Shown piece by piece: positions 9,755 to 19,154 of a stretch of 64,000 bases of DNA. Each line of letters opens with the position of its first letter. The stretch's first letter is position 1. Source of the DNA: Kitasatospora sp. NBC_00315. GTDB lineage: Bacteria; Actinomycetota; Actinomycetes; Streptomycetales; Streptomycetaceae. The notes beneath the pieces are model-generated. The model was not told the DNA's origin. It was given only the letters and a program-made list of their open reading frames with translations, and did not search any database. The DNA is taken from NCBI RefSeq assembly GCF_041435095.1, contig NZ_CP108025.1:8060001-8124000 (forward strand). Direction: 5' to 3'. The position numbers and the translations under genes are program-made.

Positions 9755-11335
9755 GTGGCAGGAACCGAACACTACGACGTCATCGTCATCGGCACCGGAG
9801 CGGGCGGCGGCACCCTCGCCCACCGCCTCGCGCCGACCGGCAAACGCATTCTCATCCTGGAACGCGGCGGATACCTCCCCCGCGAGCGGGACAACTGGGA
9901 GTCCACCGCCGTCTTCGTCAAGGGCAAGTACCGGGCCCCGGAGTTCTGGTTCGACAAACACGGCGACCGGTTCCCGCCGGAGGTCAACTACTACGTCGGC
10001 GGGAACACCAAGTTCTACGGCGCCGCGCTCTTCCGCCTGCGGCCCGAGGACTTCGGCGAGATCCGCCACCACGGCGGCCTCTCCCCGGCCTGGCCGATCC
10101 GCTACGAGGACCTGGAGCCCTACTACACCCAGGCCGAACACCTCTACCTCGTGCACGGCCAGCACGGCGAGGACCCCGGCGAGGGGCCGGTCAGCGCCCA
10201 GTACAGGTACCCGCCGGTGCGGCACGAACCGCGTATCCAGCAACTCAGCGACGACCTGGAGAAGCAGGGACTGCACCCGTTCCACCTGCCGATCGGCGTC
10301 AACCTCACCCAGGACGCCACCGGCGGCGCGGCCCACGGGAGCGTGTGCATCCGCTGCAACCGGGTCGACGGGTTCCCGTGCCTGGTGCAGGGCAAGGCCG
10401 ACGCCCAGGTCATCTGCGTCGACCCGGCGCTGGAGCACGACAACGTCACGATGGTCACCGGGGCGAACGTCCGGCGGCTGGAGACGGATGCCGGCGGTCG
10501 CACGGTGACCGAGGTGGTCGCGGAGCTGGCGGACGGTTCCACGGCCCGTTTCCGGGGCGACATCGTGGTGGTGGCCTGTGGCGCGGTCAACTCCGCCGCA
10601 CTACTTCTGCGTTCGGCGAGCGACCGGCATCCGGACGGGCTGGCCAACAGCTCCGGCGTGGTCGGCCGCCACTACATGCGGCACAACAACCTCGCGCTGA
10701 TGGCGGTCTCCAAGGAGCCGAACGACACGCAGTTCCAGAAGACCCTGGCACTGAACGACTGGTACCTGGGCGCCGACGACTGGGAATTCCCGCTCGGCGG
10801 CATCCAGATGCTCGGCAAGTCCGACTCCGACCAGATCAAGGGCGAAGCACCCCGTTGGGCCGGACTCGCCTCACCCGACATGCCGTTCGAGGTGCTGGCC
10901 CACCACGCGGTGGACTTCTGGCTGTGCGGTGAGGACCTCCCGCACCCCGACAACCGCGTCACCCTCGACGGTGACGGCGACATCCACCTCGCCCTGGACG
11001 AGAAGAACAACACCGAAGGGCTGAAGCGCCTGCAGCACAAGCTCCAGAAGATGCTCGGGCAGCTGGGCATGCACCCCCACCACCTGCTGCCGCACAGCCT
11101 CTACCTGCACAAGGGGATGCCGATCGGCGCCACCGCGCACCAGGCCGGCACCGTCCGCTTCGGAACCGACCCGCAGACCTCCGCGCTCGACGTCGACTGC
11201 AAGGCCCACGACCTCGACAACCTGTACGTCGTGGACACCAGCTTCTTCCCGAGCATCGGCGCGGTGAACCCGTCCCTGACCGCCATCGCCAACGCGATGC
11301 GGGTCGGCGACCGCATCGCGGAGCGCCTTCGCTGA
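9755..11335 (+). CDS. GMC family oxidoreductase
   Basis: FAD-dependent alcohol oxidase/dehydrogenase of 526 residues. The N-terminal Rossmann motif is IGTGAGGGTLAHRL, with the acidic ERGG after strand 2. The flavin-binding GGNTKFYGAALFRLR follows. The C-terminal catalytic block has the active-site His in HQAGTVRFG and the Asn in GAVNPSLTAIANAMR. No signal peptide or heme domain is present, so it is not cellobiose dehydrogenase. The GTG at 9755 is the start (upstream GAGG, and the FAD motif begins 10 residues in). The substrate, likely a polyol, sugar or sterol-like alcohol, is not deducible. Probable operon with the preceding cyclase. Confidence 0.92.
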   Translation: MAGTEHYDVIVIGTGAGGGTLAHRLAPTGKRILILERGGYLPRERDNWESTAVFVKGKYRAPEFWFDKHGDRFPPEVNYYVGGNTKFYGAALFRLRPEDFGEIRHHGGLSPAWPIRYEDLEPYYTQAEHLYLVHGQHGEDPGEGPVSAQYRYPPVRHEPRIQQLSDDLEKQGLHPFHLPIGVNLTQDATGGAAHGSVCIRCNRVDGFPCLVQGKADAQVICVDPALEHDNVTMVTGANVRRLETDAGGRTVTEVVAELADGSTARFRGDIVVVACGAVNSAALLLRSASDRHPDGLANSSGVVGRHYMRHNNLALMAVSKEPNDTQFQKTLALNDWYLGADDWEFPLGGIQMLGKSDSDQIKGEAPRWAGLASPDMPFEVLAHHAVDFWLCGEDLPHPDNRVTLDGDGDIHLALDEKNNTEGLKRLQHKLQKMLGQLGMHPHHLLPHSLYLHKGMPIGATAHQAGTVRFGTDPQTSALDVDCKAHDLDNLYVVDTSFFPSIGAVNPSLTAIANAMRVGDRIAERLR

Positions 11336-11353
11336 GCCCACCCGCCGGGCGTC

Positions 11354-11390
11354 CCGCTGACCGTGCCGTCGAAGGCGGCACGCTCAGCGG
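11354..11390. terminator. Shared hairpin between convergent genes
   Basis: Two 7-bp stem blocks, CCGCTGA/TCAGCGG and CGTGCCG/CGGCACG, separated by a C-C mismatch around a 7-base loop. The hairpin sits exactly between the ends of the GMC gene (+) and cydB (-). There is no U tract, so it works, if at all, as the GC-rich actinomycete type, in both directions. Confidence 0.7.
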
Positions 11391-11392
11391 TG

Positions 11393-12412
11393 TCAGCTCG
11401 CGACGTCGTCGTCGGTCAGCGGCTCCAGGACGCCTCGCGTGTCGAGCCGGTAGAGCACGGTCACGGCCGGCCCGATCAGCACGAGCGCGACGAGCGACAC
11501 GATGAGCATCCACCGCAGGGTGCCGCTCGCACCGACGGCCTGCTGGACGGTCAGTGAGGTGGGCACCAGGTAGGGCCGCTGGGCGACGCCCCAGGCGGCG
11601 ACCGCCAGGGCGACGGCTGCCACCGCGCTGTACCGGGCCCAGCCCAGGGCGGGCCCGCCGACCAGGACGACGGTGACTGCTCCGGCCGCCACCGACAGCA
11701 GGACGAGGAGCAGCCCCCAGCCGTGGGTGAGGCCGTGGTGCACGTACGTGGCGTCGTCGGTGGTCACGGTCAGGCCGATCGCGCCGACGACCACCAGCGC
11801 CGCGACGGCGATCCGGGCGCGCAGCCGGAAGTAGCCGACAAGGGCGTGGGCGCCGAAGCGGCGGGCGTCCGCGGTGAGGAAGACGGCGCCGAGGACGGCC
11901 GTCGCGCAGACGGCGAGCAGCCCCGCAGTCACGGAGGTGGTGTTCGCCCAGGCGTCGGCGGAGGCGGTGGTGCCGGGGGAGACCCGGCCGGAGGCGACGC
12001 TGCCGATGACGGTGCCGAGGAAGAACGGGGTGAGCAGGGAGGCGACGGCGAAGACGGCGCCGTAGACGCGTCGTGCGGCGAGCCGGCGGGTGGGCTTGCG
12101 CAGGGCGAACCCGGCGCCGCGCAGCACCATGCCCACGGCGGCGAGCGCCAACGGCAGCCACAGCGCGGTGAACACGGTCTGGAAGAACTCCGGGAAGCCG
12201 GTCCACATGAGCACCAGGACGAAGACCAGCCAGACGTTGTTGACCTCCCAGACGGGGGCCATGGCGTGGTCGATCAGCCACCGCGGGCGCCTGCCGCGCT
12301 CGGCGCCGCCGGCCAGCAGGTCCCAGAAGCCGGCGCCGTAGTCGACGCCGCCGCCACAGGCGTAGGCGACGATCGCCAGCAGCAGGACCCAGGACAGGAT
12401 GTCGGCCGTCAC
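11393..12412 (-). CDS. cydB: Cytochrome bd ubiquinol oxidase subunit II
   Basis: Membrane subunit of the high-affinity bd-type terminal oxidase, 339 residues with about nine transmembrane helices. It opens LSWVLLLAIVAYACGGGVDYGAGFWDLL and contains APVWEVNNVWLVFVLVLMWTG, typical of CydB. The GTG start at 12412 overlaps the cydA stop (GTGA, 4 bases), so translation is coupled. Upstream in-frame sequence is a shadow of cydA. With CydA it oxidises menaquinol and reduces O2, useful at low oxygen. No cydCD maturation exporters lie in the window, although actinomycetes often place a cydCD gene next. Confidence 0.93.
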   Translation of the reverse strand: MTADILSWVLLLAIVAYACGGGVDYGAGFWDLLAGGAERGRRPRWLIDHAMAPVWEVNNVWLVFVLVLMWTGFPEFFQTVFTALWLPLALAAVGMVLRGAGFALRKPTRRLAARRVYGAVFAVASLLTPFFLGTVIGSVASGRVSPGTTASADAWANTTSVTAGLLAVCATAVLGAVFLTADARRFGAHALVGYFRLRARIAVAALVVVGAIGLTVTTDDATYVHHGLTHGWGLLLVLLSVAAGAVTVVLVGGPALGWARYSAVAAVALAVAAWGVAQRPYLVPTSLTVQQAVGASGTLRWMLIVSLVALVLIGPAVTVLYRLDTRGVLEPLTDDDVAS

Positions 12413-13890
12413 CCGGTGCCTCCAGGAGTGTGCCCGGGGCCGGGGTCGGCAGGCGGCGGGTGCGCCCCGGCAGCGGCGAGTTCGGGGCGCGGTCCGTAGG
12501 GGGTGTCGCTCTCCGGACTCTCCGCGGCGGCGGCGGGGCCGGCCTGGGCCAGGCGCCAGCGGGTACCCATCTTGAGCAGCACGGTGAGGAACGCCCCGAA
12601 GACGAGGACGTAGACCACCACGACGACGGCGAACATCGTCCACAGGGAGGCCGCGCGGGTCGGTGTCACCGCCTCCGAGACCCGCATGTTCTGGTAGACG
12701 ATCCACGGCTGGCGTCCCACCTCGGTGGTGATCCAGCCGCACTCGACGCAGAGCACGCTGGCGACGCCGGCGAGGGCGGCGCAGCGGAAGAACCAGCGGG
12801 ACTTCGGCAGGTCGCGGCGGCGCCACCAGCACCAGGCGTACCAGAGGGCGAGCAGAATGAGGACGCTGCCGATGGTCGCCATGATGTCGAAGGCCCAGTG
12901 CACGATGGTGGCCTGGGTCGCGGTGGGGCGGTCGTCGGCGGCCACCGCGTTGAGGCCGGTGACCTGCGTGTCCGGTTTGAACCCGGCGAGGATGGAGTCG
13001 AGTTGGGGGATCTTCAGGCCGCCCTTCACGCTGCCGTCCTCCTGCAGGCGGCCGAACAGGTACTCGGGGACGTGGGTGTCGGTGTCCCAGACGAGTTCGG
13101 CGGCGGCGAACTTGATCGGCTGCTTGTGGAAGACCTGCCGGGCGATGTTGTCGCCGAGGAAGAACTGGACGGGTGTGAGGATCGCCGCGACGGTGAACGG
13201 GACGGTGAAGCCGAGGCGGTGGTAGCGGTCGCGGCGCCCGCGCAGCCAGCCGACCGCGTAGACCCCGGCGACGACGTACCCGGCGGTGAGGAACATCGCG
13301 ACGGTGAAGTGCCAGTACTCCGGCCCGAACATCGGGGTGAAGACCGCCTGCCGGACGTCGACGTTCACCGGGTTGCCGTCGGCGTCGAGAGTGAAGCCCT
13401 GCGGGGTGTTCATCCACGAGTTCGCGGCGATGATGCCGAACGCGCCCAGCAGGGCGGCGAGCGGCAGCGGCACCGCGAGCCAGAAGTGCGTCCACGGTTT
13501 CAGCCGGCGCCAGCCGTAGAGGTAGATCGCGATGAGGACGGCCTCCAGGAAGAAGGCCCACGCCTCGACGCCGAAACCCAGGCCGAAGACGTCGCCCCAC
13601 CGGCCCATCATGCCGGGCCACAGCAGGCCGAACTCGAAGGACAGCACGGTGCCGGTGACGACACCGACGGCGAACTGCACGGCCATCACGGCGGACCAGC
13701 GCCGGGCCAGCAACATGGCGGTCGGGTCGCCCTTGCGCAGCCCCCGGTGGTGCATCACCAGCGTGATGAACGGCAGCGCCACCCCGAACGGCACCAGCAT
13801 GATGTGGGTGGCCAGGGTGAACGCCATCATCTCGCGGGCGGGCAGGAGCTGCGCCGGAGCGCCGGCGAGGAGCTGTGTCGCGGTGTCCAC
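12409..13890 (-). CDS. cydA: Cytochrome bd ubiquinol oxidase subunit I
   Basis: The 493-residue heme-bearing subunit. It has the N-terminal FTLATHIMLVPFG with heme ligand His29, VQFAVGVVTGTVLSFEFGL, FGIIAANSWMNTPQGF, and ECGWITTEVGRQPWIVY in the quinol-site/C-terminal half. The Q-loop region is of the short type usual in actinobacteria. Start is GTG at 13890, only 7 bases after the end of the SDR gene, which suggests one SDR-cydA-cydB transcript. The C-terminal 30 residues are Pro/Ala/Gly-rich and run into the cydB overlap. Confidence 0.95.
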   Translation of the reverse strand: MDTATQLLAGAPAQLLPAREMMAFTLATHIMLVPFGVALPFITLVMHHRGLRKGDPTAMLLARRWSAVMAVQFAVGVVTGTVLSFEFGLLWPGMMGRWGDVFGLGFGVEAWAFFLEAVLIAIYLYGWRRLKPWTHFWLAVPLPLAALLGAFGIIAANSWMNTPQGFTLDADGNPVNVDVRQAVFTPMFGPEYWHFTVAMFLTAGYVVAGVYAVGWLRGRRDRYHRLGFTVPFTVAAILTPVQFFLGDNIARQVFHKQPIKFAAAELVWDTDTHVPEYLFGRLQEDGSVKGGLKIPQLDSILAGFKPDTQVTGLNAVAADDRPTATQATIVHWAFDIMATIGSVLILLALWYAWCWWRRRDLPKSRWFFRCAALAGVASVLCVECGWITTEVGRQPWIVYQNMRVSEAVTPTRAASLWTMFAVVVVVYVLVFGAFLTVLLKMGTRWRLAQAGPAAAAESPESDTPYGPRPELAAAGAHPPPADPGPGHTPGGTG

Positions 13891-13897
13891 CTGCGGG

Positions 13898-14734
13898 TCA
13901 GCCTCCGGTCGCGAAGCCGGGAAAGAGCGTCATGCCGCCGTCGACGTAGATCGTGGTGCCGACCACGTAGTCCATGAGGTCGGAGGCGAGCACGGTCACG
14001 GCGTGGGCGATGTCGTCGGGGTCGCCGACCCGGCGGTAGGGGATCAGCTTGAGCAGGTCGGCCTCGGCCTCGGGGGTCTCCCAGGCGTCGCGGTTGATCG
14101 GGGTGCGGATGGCGCCGGGCGCGACCGCGTTGACCCTGATGCCCTTGGGGGCGAGCTCCTGCGCGAGGGTTTGCATCATCATGAGGACGCCGCCCTTGGA
14201 CGCCGCGTAGTTGGCGTGGCCGGACCAGGGGATGATCTGGTGGACGGAGCTCATGCAGACGATCTTCCCGGCCGCGCGGGACACCTCGGGGACGACGCCC
14301 CGGCGCACGAACTCCTTCGCGGCCTCGCGCGCGCACAGGAACTGCCCGGTGAGGTTGACCTCCAGGACCTTGTTCCACTGGGCGAGCGTCATCTCGGTGC
14401 TGGCGGCGTCGCGCTGCAGACCGGCGTTCGCCACCAGGACGTCGATCGTGCCGAACTCCGCGACCATGTGCGAGACCATGGCGACGACCTGCTCCTCGTC
14501 GGCGACGTCCGCCTCGTGCGCGTACGCCCGCACACCGAACGACCTGATCTCCTCGACCACCTCCTCCGCCGCCTCGCGGCCGAAGACGTAGTTGACGACG
14601 ACGTCGGCGCCGGCCCGGCCCAGTGCGATCGCGGTGGCCTTGCCGATACCCGAGTTGGCGCCGGTGACCAGCGCCTTCTGGCCGCGTAGCAGGGATGGTA
14701 GGTCGAGCCGCCGCGCGTCCGAGGCCGAGGCCAT
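13898..14734 (-). CDS. SDR family oxidoreductase (glucose 1-dehydrogenase-like)
   Basis: Classical short-chain dehydrogenase of 278 residues. The cofactor motif is TGANSGIGKATAIALG, with ANAG after the fourth strand, catalytic Ser in CMSSVHQ, and YAASKGG as the YxxxK pair. The C terminus GTTIYVDGGMTLFPGF is typical of the glucose-dehydrogenase-like group. The chosen ATG has GGGAGA upstream; an extension to 14830 looks spurious. It is the first gene ahead of cydAB with a 7-base gap, so it may supply or consume NAD(P)H under the same low-oxygen conditions; that link is inference. Confidence 0.9.
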   Translation of the reverse strand: MASASDARRLDLPSLLRGQKALVTGANSGIGKATAIALGRAGADVVVNYVFGREAAEEVVEEIRSFGVRAYAHEADVADEEQVVAMVSHMVAEFGTIDVLVANAGLQRDAASTEMTLAQWNKVLEVNLTGQFLCAREAAKEFVRRGVVPEVSRAAGKIVCMSSVHQIIPWSGHANYAASKGGVLMMMQTLAQELAPKGIRVNAVAPGAIRTPINRDAWETPEAEADLLKLIPYRRVGDPDDIAHAVTVLASDLMDYVVGTTIYVDGGMTLFPGFATGG

Positions 14735-14889
14735 GGTCGTCTCCCGTCGTAGGTTCCCGTTTCGTAACCGCAGGCACCGTGCCCGGGTGCGTCGCGTGCC
14801 CCGGGAGAGGCTCGCCGCGCCTTCGGCCATCCGGCGCAGCGATGTCCCTCGGACGGCGTGCCGCCCGGTCGCCGACGCCGGACGCGGCC

Positions 14890-15186
14890 TCAGCCGGCAG
14901 GCCCGGTGACGACGTTGGCCAGGGGTTCACCCGCGAGGAAGCGCTCCAGCCGGCTGCGGATCAGGCGCGACGCGCGCGGCAGGAACGCGGAGCCGTGCCC
15001 GCCCACGTGCGGGCTGATCAGGGTACGGGGGGCGCGCCAGAGCGGATGGCCGGCGGGCGGTTCTGGAGGCGTAGCGCCCCGGCCGTCCCAGACGACTGCC
15101 ATCAGGTCGGCCGTACCCACCTGCTCGGGCGGGTACGGAAGGAGGAGGGCCGATGACCCGGCGGGTACGGCGGACGGGTGGCTCAT
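14890..15186 (-). pseudogene. D-2-hydroxyacid dehydrogenase remnant, middle deleted
   Basis: The 98-codon ORF joins what look like the two ends of a D-isomer 2-hydroxyacid dehydrogenase (family length about 310 residues). The N-terminal part, SSALLLPYPPEQVG...VVWDGRG, resembles the first strand region. The next residues, PPAGHPLWRAPRTLISPHVGG with LERFLAGEPLANVVTG, are the family C terminus with the active-site His segment. The whole NAD-binding Rossmann core is absent, and the frame stays open across the join near 15075. The product cannot be an active dehydrogenase. It is divergent from a gluconokinase-like gene that has also lost its middle. Confidence 0.72.
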
Positions 15187-15407
15187 GGGCCGATCCCAGC
15201 AGTTGCAGGGCGCTGCCGCGATTCTCCGGGCCGGCCGTCCCGTCCGGCCTCCCCCCTTCGGCGGCCCCGGCGGCCTGCCTCTGGGCCGTCCGGGTGCACC
15301 GGTCCGCGCGCGCGGCGGCGGATGAACCGGATCCGCCCGCCGGTGCGGGAAGGTGTCGCGGGGGCCGTCCCCCGGGGGAGGACCGGGGGAGGACCGGGAG
15401 GAGCGGG

Positions 15408-15812
15408 ATGGGGACAGCGGTGTCGGCACCGACGGTGGTGGTGGTGATGGGTGTCGCCGCCTCCGGCAAGAGCACCCTGGGGCGCCTGCTTGCGCGCCGC
15501 CGGGGAGTTCCGTTCGCGGAGGGCGACGACCTTCACCCGGCCGAGAACATCGCCAGAATGTCGGCCGGAGAGGAACTCGACGACGAGGACCGCGCGCCCT
15601 GGCTCCGTGCTCTCACGGCCCGGATTCGCAGGATCGACCGGCGGGCCGGTCACTTCATGCCGGCCGCCCTCCTCGGCTCCCAGTACGACGCGCTGGAGCC
15701 GTTGCGGGTCGGCGAGCCGGGGCTGACGGTCGATGCCGTCTCCGGCCCCGAGGTGATCGTGGAGGTGGCCCAGGCCGCTCTCGTGGACTTCGAGGTTCGG
15801 GGGCGACGCTGA
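15408..15812 (+). CDS. Gluconokinase-like protein with internal deletion
   Basis: Carries the start and end of a carbohydrate kinase of the GntK family but is only 134 residues against about 165-180. Present are the P-loop MGVAASGKSTLG, GDDLHPAENIARMSAGE and, at the C terminus, GHFMPAALLGSQYDALEPL. Missing is the central segment with the CSALKRxYRD motif and the lid that should lie between TARIRRID and RAGHFMP. The junction is in frame. Without this core, phosphorylation of gluconate is unlikely. Strong GGAGGAG (about 15397) precedes the ATG. It may be a pseudogene that still reads through. Confidence 0.72.
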   Translation: MGTAVSAPTVVVVMGVAASGKSTLGRLLARRRGVPFAEGDDLHPAENIARMSAGEELDDEDRAPWLRALTARIRRIDRRAGHFMPAALLGSQYDALEPLRVGEPGLTVDAVSGPEVIVEVAQAALVDFEVRGRR

Positions 15813-15844
15813 GCGCTGCCCGGTGGCCGGGCGCGGCAGATGCG

Positions 15845-17158
15845 CTATGGACCGGGCTCGTCGGACGCCGGGGCCTCGGGGGCTGCTCGCCCGGGACGTC
15901 GTCCCCCGATGCCCTGGGGGTCGGCCGTGCGGGCAAGGGTGCGGCGGGGGGCATCGCCGAAGCCCCGTTCGACTGCGTCGTCGAGGAGGACGAGTTCGGC
16001 GCGCAGTGCGGGCCCGTAGGAGTCCGGCAGTGCCGCGAGGAGGCCCTGGAGGAGGGCCCGCAGGCGTCGGCAGACCTGGACGGAGGTCGTGCCGTAGTCG
16101 CGGATCTCGGTGAGGGCGAGTTCCAGGTACTCCTCCCAGGAGCGGCCGGGGAGCACGAGGCGGGGTCGCCCGTGGTCGTCGGCGAGGACGTAGTGGTCGC
16201 GGAGTCCGATGCGACCGACGGTGTGCAGGAACGTCTCGATGTGGTTCAGGACCTGGACGGCGGTGGTGGGGTCGTTGACGGCGGGGGAGAGGGCGCGGAT
16301 GGCGATGTCGACGAGGATGCGCAGGGCGAAGGCCGGGTCCTGTTCGATGGTCCGCTCCGCGCCGAGGGCGAGCAGGCCGGCCACCCGGTGCGGGTCGGGC
16401 ATGTCGGTACCGCCGTGGACCTCGACGACGGCGGCGCCGGGCGGCACGAAGTCCCCGACGGAGGCGGCGAGGACGAGGACGCAGTCGTGCCGCGTCGCGA
16501 GCGCGAGCATGCCGGGTGCGTCGAACGCCTGGACGACACCGCCGCGTTCCGCCCGTACCAGGGTCACCGGGCCGTCCGTCGGTGGCGTCCCGCCGGGTGC
16601 CGCGGTGCTCCGGACGTGTGCCGCCGCGTGGTCGAGGACCTGTTCGCCCTGGCGTCCGACGATGTCGGCGATGGCGACGGGGCGCAGGTTGTGGGTGAAG
16701 CGGTTGAGGTAGATCAGCAGGAGCAGGAGGCTCACGGAGACGGCGACACCGGCCAGGGTCACGCCGAGGTTGGGCACCGAGTCGGTCTCGATGGTCCGCA
16801 GCAGCGTGTACGCGAACGCGAAGGTGCCGGTGAAGGTGGCCAGTACGGCCTTCTGCAGCCGGTCGCGGTACCAGAGCCGCATGTAGCGCGGGGAGAGCGT
16901 GCCGGTGGCCTGCTGGATGACCAGGACGCCGATGGTGACGACGAATCCGAGCAGCGCGATCATCGAACCGACCACCGAGCTGAGGACGGTGCTCGCGGTC
17001 GACGCGGAGTAGTCCCAGCTCTTCGGCAGCCACGACGCCCCGTCCACGGCCGTCGCCGCCTCGGCGAGGGCGACGCCGAGGGCGAGCCCGAACAGCGGGA
17101 CGATCCACAGGCTGGCCTTGGCGTACTGCCGCAGCCGGAACCGGGCGGCCCAGGACAT
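15845..17158 (-). CDS. DUF2254 family membrane protein
   Basis: Predicted membrane protein of 437 residues. Four transmembrane helices occupy the first ~160 residues (SLWIVPLFGLALGVALAEA, SMIALLGFVVTIGVLVIQQ and others) with the family motif GTLSPRYMRLWYRDR. A cytosolic domain follows, containing ALSPAVNDPTTAVQVLNHIE, the most conserved DUF2254 stretch. Function unknown. The ATG at 17158 shares one base with the stop of the upstream antiporter gene (TGATG); a GTG at 17161 would give a 4-base overlap. Either way it is co-translated with the antiporter, suggesting a joint role in ion or pH homeostasis, which is inference. Confidence 0.88.
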   Translation of the reverse strand: MSWAARFRLRQYAKASLWIVPLFGLALGVALAEAATAVDGASWLPKSWDYSASTASTVLSSVVGSMIALLGFVVTIGVLVIQQATGTLSPRYMRLWYRDRLQKAVLATFTGTFAFAYTLLRTIETDSVPNLGVTLAGVAVSVSLLLLLIYLNRFTHNLRPVAIADIVGRQGEQVLDHAAAHVRSTAAPGGTPPTDGPVTLVRAERGGVVQAFDAPGMLALATRHDCVLVLAASVGDFVPPGAAVVEVHGGTDMPDPHRVAGLLALGAERTIEQDPAFALRILVDIAIRALSPAVNDPTTAVQVLNHIETFLHTVGRIGLRDHYVLADDHGRPRLVLPGRSWEEYLELALTEIRDYGTTSVQVCRRLRALLQGLLAALPDSYGPALRAELVLLDDAVERGFGDAPRRTLARTADPQGIGGRRPGRAAPEAPASDEPGP

Positions 17159-18915
17159 CACGCGGGGCCCAGCAGGACGGCGGTGTCGCTCGGCATCGGG
17201 GTGATCGCCCTCGTCTCGGTGACCGGGTCCAGGCGGCCGTCGGGGCGGACGACGAAGAGGACGTCGTGGCCCGGCGGGACGGGTACGGTGCCGGGTTGCA
17301 GCAGGAAGCGGGCGCCCCGTCGGTAGCGTGCCGCCAAGAGGTGCCGGACGAGTGGCCGGCCGAAGAGGATGTCGCCCCCGGTGTAGGGGGCGACCACGCC
17401 GTGGCTGTCCTGGGGCGGTCCCACCCGGTAGACGGGCCCCTGGACGTTGTCCTTGACGACGACGGAGGCGAGGGCGTTGAAGTCGTCGTCGTCGGTGAGC
17501 AGGAACACCGCGGTGACGCCCTCCAGGCGGGCCCGGGGGTTGGTAGCGGTCGCGAGCATCTCCCCGTGGGCGAGTTCGATGCCGGCAGCGGTGATCCGCT
17601 CGCGTTCCTCGTCGAGCCCGGCCCACATCAGTACGTCGAGTCCCGCGGCCTCCAGCGCCTTGCCGAGGCCGATCACCCACGGGTCGCCGCCGACGAGCAG
17701 CGGCCGGGTCCGGCTCGGCCGGACGACTTCGAGCCGGCGGGCCACGGGTGCGGCGGTCAGTGCGTAGAGCAGGACCGTTCCCACGATGACGAGGAAGGTG
17801 ATCGGGAGGATCTCGGAGGCGCCGGGCAGTCCCTTCTCCACGAGGGTGGCGGCGAAGGCGGACGCGGTCGACGCGGCGACGATGCCCCGTGGCGCCATCC
17901 ACCCGATGAAGCCGCGTTCGCCCGCCGTCAGGTCGGAGCCCCGGGCCGAGGCGAACGCGACGAGCGGCCGGACGATCAGGACGAGGACGGCGATGAGAAC
18001 GAGGGAGGGGACGAGCACGGGCGTCACGGAGGCGGGGGTGACGGCGGAGGAGATGGAGATGAACAGAAGGCCGATGATCAGCTGGACGAGTGTCTCCAGG
18101 AAGGGCCGGCGGGCCGGCATGTCCAGGCCGGGCAGGTTGGTGACGGCGAGTCCGGTGACGATGGCGGCGATGAGGCCGGTGTCGTCGCGGGCGATGTCAC
18201 AGCCCGCGGAGACGAGGATCACCGTCGCCAGCTGGGCGAGGGTGCCGAGGGTCTCGCCGAGCCGCAGCTTGCGCAGTGCCAGCCAGAGGAGGGCGGTGCC
18301 GACGGCGCCGCCCGCGACACCGACGCCCATGCTGATCAGGAACTGGCCGATCTGGTAGCCCCGGCCGATGTCGATCCGGCCGGTCGTCGCGATGGCGTGG
18401 AAGACGATGGCACCGAGGATGCCGCCGATCGGGTCGGTGAGCGTTCCCTCCCAGATGAGGATGCGTCGCAGCCTGTCGGTCGGCCGCACGTATTCGAGCA
18501 GGGGGCCGACGACGGTGGGGCCGGACACGACCAGGATCACGGCGATCATCGCGGCCACCCGCAGGGGGATGTCGAACAGGGCCGGGCCGATGGCGGAGAC
18601 GGCGAAGAAGGTGATCAGGATGCCGATGACCAGCAGCTTGAGCACGATCGCGCGGGTGCGGCCGGTCAGGTTGCGCAGGTTCAGTCCGAGGCCGGCGTCG
18701 TAGAGGATCACCGCGACGGACAGGGAGACCAGCGCGGGGAAGTCCGGTCCGATGAGCCGTCCGGGGTGGATGACGTCGGTCAGGGCGCCCGCGGTGAAGC
18801 CGACCGGCAGGAGGATGATCAGGGCGGGGACACGCAGCTTGTTCGCCAGGATCTGCGAGCCGGTGGCGAGAGCAACGGTCAGGGCGATACCCAGGAGGAT
18901 GTCCTCACCGGTCAT
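17158..18915 (-). CDS. Cation:proton antiporter (CPA1/NhaP-like) with TrkA-N-like C-terminal domain
   Basis: A 585-residue monovalent cation/H+ antiporter. About 12 hydrophobic helices fill residues 1-400, with SGPTVVGPLLEYVRP and LIWEGTLTDPIGGILGAIVF as the helix 5/6 ion-binding region. The cytosolic part begins near RRLEVVRPSRTRPLLVGGDPWVIGLGKALEAAG, a degenerate TrkA-N nucleotide-binding fold, and ends with a TrkA-C-like segment. Start ATG 18915 has GAGGGAGGA upstream. It is the first gene of a two-gene operon with the DUF2254 protein. Confidence 0.88.
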   Translation of the reverse strand: MTGEDILLGIALTVALATGSQILANKLRVPALIILLPVGFTAGALTDVIHPGRLIGPDFPALVSLSVAVILYDAGLGLNLRNLTGRTRAIVLKLLVIGILITFFAVSAIGPALFDIPLRVAAMIAVILVVSGPTVVGPLLEYVRPTDRLRRILIWEGTLTDPIGGILGAIVFHAIATTGRIDIGRGYQIGQFLISMGVGVAGGAVGTALLWLALRKLRLGETLGTLAQLATVILVSAGCDIARDDTGLIAAIVTGLAVTNLPGLDMPARRPFLETLVQLIIGLLFISISSAVTPASVTPVLVPSLVLIAVLVLIVRPLVAFASARGSDLTAGERGFIGWMAPRGIVAASTASAFAATLVEKGLPGASEILPITFLVIVGTVLLYALTAAPVARRLEVVRPSRTRPLLVGGDPWVIGLGKALEAAGLDVLMWAGLDEERERITAAGIELAHGEMLATATNPRARLEGVTAVFLLTDDDDFNALASVVVKDNVQGPVYRVGPPQDSHGVVAPYTGGDILFGRPLVRHLLAARYRRGARFLLQPGTVPVPPGHDVLFVVRPDGRLDPVTETRAITPMPSDTAVLLGPA

Positions 18916-19154
18916 GGAGTCGTCCTCCCTCTGACGTTGTGCGCCCGTGGGATTCAACCGCGTGGACGGTCCCCGTGCTCGCCGATCGCGGTCGGACACG
19001 GCTTCCATCACCCGATCGGCCCTGCGGAAGTTCCTCCCGCCGACACAACGATGCGCACAGCGTCTCCGTGAGGTTCAGATCCCGGCGTCCTGACCGCGAG
19101 TTCAGGCAGGTCGGACGGGCCGTCGCCGGGCCGAGTGCGAAGGCTCCGCGTGCG

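Noticed and set aside
12413..13621. Long minus-strand extension in front of cydB
   Set aside because: Entirely antiparallel-free shadow of cydA in another frame, Arg-rich, without transmembrane segments.
15845..17902. 685-residue minus ORF
   Set aside because: Only the part from 17158 downward is the DUF2254 protein; the rest overlaps the antiporter gene out of frame.
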